Below are positions 57,653-64,000 of a stretch of 64,000 nt of DNA, in pieces. This stretch comes from Streptomyces californicus. Lineage in GTDB: Bacteria > Actinomycetota > Actinomycetes > Streptomycetales > Streptomycetaceae. The number at the start of each line of letters is the position of its first letter. The stretch's first letter is position 1. The notes beneath the pieces are model-generated. The model saw only the letters and a program-made list of their open reading frames with translations, was not told where the DNA came from and searched no databases. Where the stretch lies: contig NZ_JNZZ01000014.1 in the NCBI RefSeq assembly GCF_000717645.1, positions 62,001 to 126,000 on the forward strand. Direction: 5' to 3'. The position numbers and the translations under genes are program-made.

Positions 57653-57671
57653 ATCAGCACAGCTCGGGGAT

Positions 57672-59048
57672 TCAGCCGCCGAGACCTCGCCAGCCCTCCG
57701 CGTCCACTCCGCCGGGAACGGCCGCCCCGGTCTCGTAGGGCTCCCGTGTGAAGACGAACGAGCCGAGGTCCAGGTGATCCACGGACTCGTCGTCCTTGCG
57801 CACCACGCGCAGCGTCTCTCCCGCGTAGTAGTCGTTCTGCCCCGTCCAGGTTCCGTCCGGCCGGTGAGTGAAGGTCGATCCGCGCCCCATGCCGCCCAGC
57901 GGCGTGAGCTGGAGGCCCCGGTCCGCTGCGAGCGACAACGTGAACGTCATGGTGCCCCAGTACCAGACACCGGTCAGCGCGAGCAGTTCGTCGTCCACGT
58001 CACGCAGGGGCCGCCAGGAATCGGGAATCCGGGGCTCGGCCTCGACGACGATGTTCAGAAGCTCGGCTGCCACCGTCGCGGCGGGCAGTCCCGAGGTCGC
58101 GTTCGCGAGGACGACCGCGGCCACGTCCTCCTCCTCGCACACCCAGAGGCCCGCGACGAACCCCGGAAGTGATCCCGAGTGTCCGAAGAGGACGCGTCCC
58201 TCGCCCCCGACGATCTGGAGCCCGAGACCGTAGCCACTGGCCCCCGCCTCCACCGGTGCGGCAGGCGTCCGCATCTCCCGTACGGAGGCGGCCGGGAGAA
58301 CCCGGTCGTCCCCAGCGGTCAGGAACGCGGCGAAGCGCAGCAGATCCTCCGTGGTGGACCAGAGCTGGCCGGCCGGCGCCATGAGTCCGAGGTCTTCGAC
58401 CGGTTCGCTCAGCAGGACGTCGGCCCAGGGATGCACGGCCCAGCCGCCCGCATGCGGCGCGACGGGATCGCTGGTCGTACGGTGCATGCCCAGTGGCTCC
58501 AGGATCTCGCGGCGCAGCGCCTCCTCCCAGGAGACGCCGCGCACCGCGGCGACCAGCGAGCCGAGCAGGGTGTAGCCCGGGTTGGAGTAGTGGTGACGGT
58601 GACCTGCCGGGTGCGGCTGCGGCCGGTCGCCCAGCACGTCAGCGATCCCGGGGCGCAGGTCCCCCGGCGTGCGCTCCCACCAGGGAGCCGGTGTCTCCGC
58701 CCCCAGCCCCGCGCTGTGGCACAGCAGTTGAAAGATGGTCACGTCGCCCACGCCCGTCCCGGGCAGGTGCTTCTCCAGAGGGTCGGCCAGATCGATCAGG
58801 CCCTCGTCGCGCAGCCGCAGGACCAGGACGGCCGTGAAGGTCTTGGTGATCGAGCCGATCCGGTACTGCGTGTCGGCGTCAGGACCATGGTCCTCGACAC
58901 CCGTACGCGCCCCGCTCCAGGCCGTACGCCCCTCCCGGCGCACCGCGGCCACCAGAGACGGCGCCCGCCCGTCCCGCTGCGCCACGGCGATGCGGTGCGA
59001 CAGAGCACGACGGGTACTGGGAAGCAGGTCTTCGCCGATTGAGGTCAT
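57672..59048 (-). CDS. Beta-lactamase-family serine hydrolase
   Basis: A 458-residue class C beta-lactamase/esterase-like enzyme. The SxxK motif is in RIGSITKTF (nucleophile Ser near residue 66), the YxN motif is YSNPGY and the HxG motif is FGHSGSLPG. No signal peptide, so it is probably cytoplasmic. ATG with GAGGTGG upstream. Substrate unknown. Confidence 0.9.
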   Translation of the reverse strand: MTSIGEDLLPSTRRALSHRIAVAQRDGRAPSLVAAVRREGRTAWSGARTGVEDHGPDADTQYRIGSITKTFTAVLVLRLRDEGLIDLADPLEKHLPGTGVGDVTIFQLLCHSAGLGAETPAPWWERTPGDLRPGIADVLGDRPQPHPAGHRHHYSNPGYTLLGSLVAAVRGVSWEEALRREILEPLGMHRTTSDPVAPHAGGWAVHPWADVLLSEPVEDLGLMAPAGQLWSTTEDLLRFAAFLTAGDDRVLPAASVREMRTPAAPVEAGASGYGLGLQIVGGEGRVLFGHSGSLPGFVAGLWVCEEEDVAAVVLANATSGLPAATVAAELLNIVVEAEPRIPDSWRPLRDVDDELLALTGVWYWGTMTFTLSLAADRGLQLTPLGGMGRGSTFTHRPDGTWTGQNDYYAGETLRVVRKDDESVDHLDLGSFVFTREPYETGAAVPGGVDAEGWRGLGG

Positions 59049-59189
59049 GGCACCACCTCTATCCGACGGACCCCCCGGTTGACGAACGCATTTCGCCGGA
59101 GCCCGCCCGGCTCCCCCGGCGGAGTCTGCTTGAACGAGGGACTGCGGCCGCGTGCGCTCGCCGACCGGAGCCGTTACAGCTCAGCGCGC

Positions 59190-59531
59190 TCACAAGGTGT
59201 CGAGGAACTCGCGCACGGTCGATGCGGACTCCCCCGGGGCGGACGCATGCACGGCGTGGCCCGCAGGCAGTCCGACCAGCCGGGTGCGAGGGCGGCGTGC
59301 GGCCGTGCTCCTCGCGTGTTGGGCGGTGAGGACCGTACTGCGACGCCCACGGACGAGGAGGGCCGGGCAGCCGCCGGCCACCCAGACCTCCCCGTGGTTC
59401 CCGTCGAGCAGGCGTTGCGAGGCAGTCATGTCCCGCGGGTCGAATTCCAGGCCCCAGCCGTCCGGACAGGCCGACATGATGGGGCATCGGGGCCGCACGG
59501 AGCCGCGACGCTGACGGTGGGTGGCACACAC
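59190..59531 (-). pseudogene. Truncated alpha/beta hydrolase remnant
   Basis: This 113-codon frame encodes only the C-terminal part of an alpha/beta hydrolase. It contains WGLEFDPRDMTASQRLL, CPALLVRGRRSTVLT and the catalytic-His-like region LPAGHAVHA, ending EFLDTL. The part that should carry the nucleophile elbow is missing upstream, and the short preceding residues (MCATHRQRRGSVRPR) do not resemble the family. It is probably a decayed gene. Confidence 0.7.
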
Positions 59532-59734
59532 GCGGGAAACAGGGTGCCCGTCGGGCCGCCCGCACCGTAGTCTCGCGGGGCGAGAGGCAGGTGTCGGTGG
59601 AGATCACGGTGCAGTGCGTCAGGACGTTCTGGACGAAGCGCTCCAGAGGCGGTGAGGCCGCCACCCTCAGGAACGCGGCACCGACCGGGTTCCCGTTGTC
59701 TCGGGTACCACCCTCCTGCGCCCAGGTCATCCGG

Positions 59735-60070
59735 ATGTCCGAGGACGACGGTTTCGTACCGCGCGAGAGCGAGAAGCCCCTTCGTGAGGTCGCGCTCAGC
59801 CTGCGTATCGAGCGCGACCGGCTCCGGGTGCTGCCGCGTGTGGATCCGCTGTACGGTCTGCCACCACGCCGTCGGCGGCCGCCGGCCGTACATCTGCTGC
59901 CGGGCCAGTGGGTCCGTTGGCAGCTGAACTACCGGTTCAGCAGCGCCGCCGGGGTACGGGACTGGTCGTACTGGCTGGACACCTTCAACATCGCCCACGG
60001 TCCCGTGGCCCCGGACGTGTTCCTGTCGGAGCCGACCTTCCTGGTGGACGAGCGCGGCCCCGTCCGCTGA
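59735..60070 (+). CDS. Hypothetical protein
   Basis: A 111-residue protein not recognised. It contains VRWQLNYRFSSAAGVRDWSYW and a C-terminal FLSEPTFLVDERGPVR. Aromatic and basic residues are common and no membrane segment is seen. The frame extends upstream to GTG 59591, where the first 18 codons also show GC-rich third positions, so the start is uncertain. It lies between the hydrolase remnant and dnaB. Confidence 0.5.
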   Translation: MSEDDGFVPRESEKPLREVALSLRIERDRLRVLPRVDPLYGLPPRRRRPPAVHLLPGQWVRWQLNYRFSSAAGVRDWSYWLDTFNIAHGPVAPDVFLSEPTFLVDERGPVR

Positions 60071-60136
60071 CAGGCGCGGCCGACCGGGCCACCGGGCGGC
60101 CTCACGGTGGGAAGTGGCCACCACACGGGTTACCCG

Positions 60137-61612
60137 TCAGGTCTGGGCCATGTCCACGAAGCGGGAGTAGTGGCCCTGGAAGGCCACGGTGATGGTGGCC
60201 GTCGGGCCGTTACGGTGCTTGCCGACGATGATGTCGGCCTCGCCCGCTCGCGGTGACTCCTTCTCGTACGCGTCCTCGCGGTGCAGCAGGATGACCATGT
60301 CGGCGTCCTGCTCGATGGAGCCGGACTCTCGCAGGTCGGAGACCATCGGCTTCTTGTCCGTGCGCTGCTCGGGACCACGGTTCAGCTGCGAGAGCGCGAT
60401 CACCGGCACCTCCAACTCCTTGGCCAGCAGCTTCAGGTTTCGCGACATGTCCGAGACCTCCTGCTGCCGGCTCTCGGAGCGCTTCGAACCGCCGGCCTGC
60501 ATCAGCTGCAGGTAGTCGATGATCACGAGCTTGATGTCGTTGCGCTGCTTGAGACGGCGGCACTTCGCGCGGATCTCCATCATCGACAGGTTGGGGGAGT
60601 CGTCGATGTAGAGCGGGGCGGCCGAGACCTCGGGCATCCGGCGTGCGAGCCGCGTCCAGTCCTCGTCCGTCATGGTCCCGGATCTCATATGGTGCAGGGC
60701 CACCCGCGCCTCGGCCGACAGCAGACGCATCGCGATCTCGTTGCGCCCCATTTCGAGGGAGAAGATGACGCTGGGCAGGTTGTTCTTGATCGACGCGGCG
60801 CGGGCGAAGTCCAGCGCCAGGGTGGACTTGCCCATGGCGGGGCGGGCCGCGATGACGATCATCTGGCCGGGGTGCATCCCGTTCGTCAGGGCGTCGAGGT
60901 CCGTGAAACCTGTCGGCACACCGGTCATCTCGCCGCTGCGCGAGCCGATGGCCTCGATCTCGTCGAGCGCCCCTTCCATGATGTCGCCGAGGGGGAGGTA
61001 GTCCTCGCTGGTGCGCTGCTCGGTGACCGCGTAGATCTCCGCCTGCGCTGTGTTGACGATCTCGTCGACGTCCCCGTCCGCCGCGTATCCCATCTGCGTG
61101 ATCTTCGTACCGGCCTCGACCAGTCGCCGGAGCACCGCCCGCTCGTGGACGATCTCCGCGTAGTACGAGGCGTTGGCCGCGGTCGGAACCGACTGCACCA
61201 GGGTGTGCAGATACGGTGCGCCGCCGACCTTGGTGATCTCGCCCCGCTTCACCAATTCGGCGGCGACCGTGATCGGGTCGGCCGGCTCGCCCTTGGCGTA
61301 CAGGTCCAGGATCGCCGTGAAGACGGTCTCGTGGGCGGGACGGTAGAAGTCGTGCCCCTTGATGACCTCGACGACCTCGGCGATGGCGTCCTTGGACAGC
61401 AGCATGCCGCCGAGAACCGACTGCTCGGCGTCGAGGTCCTGGGGCGGCACCCGCTCGAATCCGGGAGCGCCGCCCTCCCACGCCTCGTCCGAGCCGCGGT
61501 CGTGACGGTCCTCGCGCCCCTTGCGGTCGCCGCGACGCTGGCGGGAGACAGGCAGACGGTCCCCGGGACCGGTATCGGTCCAGGGGTCGTCCAAAGGCTC
61601 CGGAATGCTCAC
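60137..61612 (-). CDS. dnaB: Replicative DNA helicase
   Basis: A 491-residue hexameric helicase. A Streptomyces-type basic N-terminal extension of about 50 residues precedes the N-terminal domain (QDLDAEQSVLGGMLL). The RecA-like domain has Walker A ARPAMGKSTLA and the DnaB motif VIIDYLQLM. No intein is present. GTG start with GGAGG upstream. Unwinds DNA at the replication fork. Confidence 0.98.
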   Translation of the reverse strand: MSIPEPLDDPWTDTGPGDRLPVSRQRRGDRKGREDRHDRGSDEAWEGGAPGFERVPPQDLDAEQSVLGGMLLSKDAIAEVVEVIKGHDFYRPAHETVFTAILDLYAKGEPADPITVAAELVKRGEITKVGGAPYLHTLVQSVPTAANASYYAEIVHERAVLRRLVEAGTKITQMGYAADGDVDEIVNTAQAEIYAVTEQRTSEDYLPLGDIMEGALDEIEAIGSRSGEMTGVPTGFTDLDALTNGMHPGQMIVIAARPAMGKSTLALDFARAASIKNNLPSVIFSLEMGRNEIAMRLLSAEARVALHHMRSGTMTDEDWTRLARRMPEVSAAPLYIDDSPNLSMMEIRAKCRRLKQRNDIKLVIIDYLQLMQAGGSKRSESRQQEVSDMSRNLKLLAKELEVPVIALSQLNRGPEQRTDKKPMVSDLRESGSIEQDADMVILLHREDAYEKESPRAGEADIIVGKHRNGPTATITVAFQGHYSRFVDMAQT

Positions 61613-61793
61613 CGGGCCGCCTCCTCCCGTCCGCGTCGCGGACCTAGCCGTGCCACTCTTTCTTACGTCACGGCACCGACAAACAGGTCGCCCGACTCCA
61701 CTTCCGGCGCGTCTGGTTCGGAGGAATCCGGTGCCGGAACGGAGTGCGGGCGCCGCACCACGGTAGGCCCCTCCGCACCGTCAGCCAATCTGG

Positions 61794-61882
61794 TTATCCA
61801 CAGGGCATGTGGATGACTGGCCAGATGCTGTGGAGAACCCGGCCGAACCTGTGCACGGACCGGGGGACAGCACTGTGGACAA
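61794..61882. promoter_or_regulatory. DnaA-box-like cluster between dnaB and the MATE gene
   Basis: TTATCCACA at 61794 and TGTGGACAA at 61874 flank two close relatives (TGTGGATGA near 61809 and TGTGGAGAA near 61829). The divergent gap 61613-62070 contains no gene. It carries the promoters of dnaB and the MATE gene. Confidence 0.55.
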
Positions 61883-62033
61883 ACTCATAGCACCAGCGGC
61901 ACAACCCATCTGACCTGCACTTTCCCCATCCACGGACTGTGGGGGAGAAAAACTTTCACCTTCCTTTCAAGATCACCGCGCAGGGCGAGACAAGGAAGCC
62001 CAGCCCACCACGAAAGTAAGGACCAGTAGCGGA

Positions 62034-62063
62034 TTGCATCTCTTACCTGTGGAAGATTAGATT
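62034..62063 (+). promoter_or_regulatory. Promoter of the MATE gene
   Basis: TTGCAT (62034-62039) and TAGATT (62058-62063) are 18 bases apart. The ATG at 62071 follows the -10 box by seven bases, so the transcript would be leaderless. Confidence 0.65.
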
Positions 62064-62070
62064 GACCTCC

Positions 62071-63408
62071 ATGAACCAGGCTTCCGCGCCCCCGAAGAAC
62101 GGTCGTCGACGGCATGACCGCGAGATCATCGCTCTCGCCGTCCCGGCGTTCGGCGCGCTGGTCGCCGAGCCCTTGTTCGTCATGGTCGACAGCGCCGTCG
62201 TCGGCCACCTCGGTACCCCGCAACTGGCCGGCCTCGGCATCGCCGCAGCCCTCCTGATGACCGCTGTGAGCATCTTCGTCTTCCTCGCCTACGCGACCAC
62301 GGCCGCCGTGGCCCGCCGGGTCGGGGCGGGCGACCTCCCCGCCGCGATCCGCCAGGGCATGGACGGCATCTGGCTGGCCCTGCTGCTCGGAGCAGCCGTG
62401 GTCGCCGCGGCACTGCCGGCCGCGCCCTGGCTCGTCGACGTGTTCGGCGCGTCGGACACCGCGGCTCCGTACGCCATCACCTACCTGAGGATCTCCGTCC
62501 TCGGCATCCCGGCCATGCTCGTCGTGCTCGCCGCCACCGGCGTGCTGCGCGGGCTCCAGGACACCCGGACCCCCTTGTACGTGGCCATCGGCGGTTTCAC
62601 GGCGAACGCCATCCTCAATGTGTCCCTCGTGTACGGTGCCGGGCTCGGCATCGCCGGGTCCGCCTGGGGAACGGTGATTGCCCAGGCCGCCATGGCCGCC
62701 GCCTACCTCTTCGTGGTGATCCGCGGTGCACGGAAGCACGGCGCCTCTCTACGGCCCGACGCTGCCGGCATCAGGGCCAGCGCCCGGGCGGGCGTCCCTC
62801 TGCTGATCCGCACGTTGTCGCTGCGGGCCGTCCTGATGATCGCCACCGCCGTCGCCGCCCGCCTTGGGGACGTCGACATCGCCGCACACCAGATCATCCT
62901 CTCCCTCTGGAGCCTGACCGCCTTCGCCCTCGATGCCATCGCCATCGCAGGACAGGCGATCATCGGACGCTACCTGGGGGCGGGCGACGAGAAGGGCGCG
63001 CGAGAGGCGTGCCGCCGTATGGTCGAGTGGGGCATCGGCTGCGGCATCGTGCTCGGTGCCCTGATCGTGCTCGCCCGCCCCCTGTTCATCCCGCTCTTCA
63101 CGAGCGACCCCTCCGTGAAGGACGCCCTGCTCCCCGCCCTCCTGGTGGTGGCCGTCTCCCAGCCGATCGCCGGCGTGGTCTTCGTCCTGGACGGTGTGTT
63201 GATGGGAGCCGGCGACGGTCGCTATCTCGCCTGGGCGATGCTCGTGACCCTGGCCGTCTTCGCTCCCGTCGCGCTCCTGGTGCCCACCCTCGGCGGCGGG
63301 CTCACCGCCCTCTGGTGGGCGATGACGCTGATGATGGCCGTCCGCCTCATCACGCTCTGGGTACGTACGCGGTCGGGGCGGTGGATCGTCACCGGTGCCA
63401 CGCGCTGA
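62071..63408 (+). CDS. MATE family efflux transporter
   Basis: A 445-residue exporter with about twelve helices and the DinF/NorM-like N-terminus REIIALAVPAFGALVAEPLF. It exchanges Na+ or H+ for an unknown substrate. I chose ATG 62071 because it follows a good -10 box, instead of the TTG at 62062. It ends at the double parS site. Confidence 0.93.
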   Translation: MNQASAPPKNGRRRHDREIIALAVPAFGALVAEPLFVMVDSAVVGHLGTPQLAGLGIAAALLMTAVSIFVFLAYATTAAVARRVGAGDLPAAIRQGMDGIWLALLLGAAVVAAALPAAPWLVDVFGASDTAAPYAITYLRISVLGIPAMLVVLAATGVLRGLQDTRTPLYVAIGGFTANAILNVSLVYGAGLGIAGSAWGTVIAQAAMAAAYLFVVIRGARKHGASLRPDAAGIRASARAGVPLLIRTLSLRAVLMIATAVAARLGDVDIAAHQIILSLWSLTAFALDAIAIAGQAIIGRYLGAGDEKGAREACRRMVEWGIGCGIVLGALIVLARPLFIPLFTSDPSVKDALLPALLVVAVSQPIAGVVFVLDGVLMGAGDGRYLAWAMLVTLAVFAPVALLVPTLGGGLTALWWAMTLMMAVRLITLWVRTRSGRWIVTGATR

Positions 63409-63418
63409 CGGCATCGGG

Positions 63419-63465
63419 CGAGCGTCCTGTTTCACGTGAAACAGGACGCTCGTTTCACGTGAAAC
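63419..63465. other. parS: Double parS centromere site
   Basis: Two exact GTTTCACGTGAAAC copies at 63429-63442 and 63452-63465, 23 bases apart. The first sits in a 34-bp perfect palindrome (63419-63452). Confidence 0.93.
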
Positions 63466-63467
63466 AC

Positions 63468-63504
63468 AATGAAGGGCCGCACCCGGTGGGTGCGGCCCTT
63501 CATT
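63468..63504. terminator. Bidirectional terminator before rplI
   Basis: A 17-bp perfect stem (63468-63484 with 63488-63504) closes a 3-base loop. It ends the rpsR-rplI transcript and the convergent MATE gene. Confidence 0.88.
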
Positions 63505-63524
63505 AGCTCTGCTGAGCTCTGCCC

Positions 63525-63971
63525 TTAGGCGGCAACGACCTCGACGCCGAGGTTCGCAGCGACCTCGGGGTGCAGGCGGACGGACACCTGGTGCCCGCCG
63601 AGCGTCTTGATCGGCGAACCGAGCTCGACGCGACGCTTGTCGACGTCGGGACCACCGGCAGCCTTGATCGCCGAGGCGATGTCGGCCGGGGTCACGGAGC
63701 CGAAGAGACGGCCGGCGTCGCCGGAGCGAACAGCCAGACGGACCTTCACGCCCTCGAGCTTGGCCTTGATCTCGTTGGCCTGCTCGATCGTCGCGATCTC
63801 GTGGATCTTGCGGGCGCGGCGGATCTGCGCCACGTCCTTCTCGCCGCCCTTGGTCCAGCGGATGGCGAAGCCACGCGGGACCAGGTAGTTACGGGCGTAC
63901 CCGTCCTTGACGTCGACGACGTCGCCGGCGGCACCGAGGCCGGAGACCTCGTGGGTGAGGATGATCTTCAT
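63525..63971 (-). CDS. rplI: 50S ribosomal protein L9
   Basis: A 148-residue ribosomal protein binding 23S rRNA. The N-terminus [21 protein letters not shown] is near-universal for L9, followed by the long central helix and the C-terminal domain. GGGAAGGG precedes the ATG. Upstream, 18 bases away, is the end of rpsR. Confidence 0.98.
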   Translation of the reverse strand: MKIILTHEVSGLGAAGDVVDVKDGYARNYLVPRGFAIRWTKGGEKDVAQIRRARKIHEIATIEQANEIKAKLEGVKVRLAVRSGDAGRLFGSVTPADIASAIKAAGGPDVDKRRVELGSPIKTLGGHQVSVRLHPEVAANLGVEVVAA

Positions 63972-63989
63972 GCTGTTGTCACCCTTCCC

Positions 63990-64000
63990 TTATCGCGCGG
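63990..64000 (-). CDS. rpsR: 30S ribosomal protein S18, last codons only
   Basis: The minus strand reads ...GCG CGA TAA just before rplI, matching the Ala-Arg end of Streptomyces S18. The gene runs off the right edge of the window. The identification rests on the rpsR-rplI gene order and these codons. Confidence 0.6.

Overview
The window is a stretch of high-GC actinobacterial chromosome that is almost certainly from a Streptomyces. Codon third positions are overwhelmingly G or C, the sporulation pair ssgR-ssgA is present, start codons are often GTG with 4-base GTGA overlaps, and several genes look leaderless. Exact parS centromere sites (GTTTCACGTGAAAC) occur five times, and DnaA-box-like words (TTGTCCACA, TTATCCACA) form several intergenic clusters. 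Together with dnaB, rplI and the end of rpsR at the right edge, this points to the origin-proximal core of the chromosome rather than an accessory island. I see no insertion sequence, prophage, CRISPR array or biosynthetic cluster. Most genes are conserved housekeeping or developmental genes. Interest lies mainly in the DNA-level signals, a few degenerate proteins, and some unusual intergenic structures. || Layout. 1-10.6 kb: a tRNA-Ser(UGA), an HtrA-type membrane serine protease, a glycerophosphodiesterase, two small HATPase (anti-sigma-like) proteins, a SEC-C/DUF5926 protein, a Prim-pol-like protein, a GAF-SpoIIE phosphatase-like protein with an altered metal site, and a PepP-type aminopeptidase. 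10.9-17.1 kb: a periplasmic copper-handling operon (membrane protein, YcnI, Sco1, PCu(A)C, CopC-CopD fusion, Tat-exported DyP peroxidase). 17.3-21 kb: pheA, serS and a HAD phosphatase, with a DnaA-box-rich gap upstream of serS. 21.1-25.8 kb: a phage-antirepressor-like coiled-coil protein and a four-gene ABC-2 exporter cassette on the minus strand. 26-29.7 kb: a translationally coupled trio (M24 peptidase, alpha/beta hydrolase-SDR fusion, MerR regulator). 30-32.6 kb: KptA/Tpt1 RNA 2'-phosphotransferase, an F420-type LLM oxidoreductase and another HAD phosphatase. || 32.7-42.2 kb is a respiratory block on the minus strand: hisC, a perfect Rex operator, cydA, cydB, a single-chain CydD-CydC exporter whose first codons are a parS site, and a DevS-like GAF histidine kinase. 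42.6-49.5 kb: a LacI regulator, a metallophosphoesterase, a membrane protein, thiC behind a TPP riboswitch, and a YibE/F transporter. 49.5-60 kb: ssgA-ssgR, small membrane and cupin proteins, a cystathionine gamma-lyase-like enzyme, a NUDIX hydrolase, two acetyltransferases, a divergent MFS/MarR pair, a class C beta-lactamase-like hydrolase and an alpha/beta-hydrolase remnant. 60.1-64 kb: dnaB, a MATE exporter, a double parS site, rplI and the last codons of rpsR. || How the parts fit: the copper block probably supplies and protects cytochrome c oxidase. The cyd block provides the alternative bd oxidase under NADH/NAD+ control by Rex. The parS and DnaA words organise replication and segregation of this chromosomal neighbourhood. 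The ssgR-ssgA pair links it to sporulation septation.
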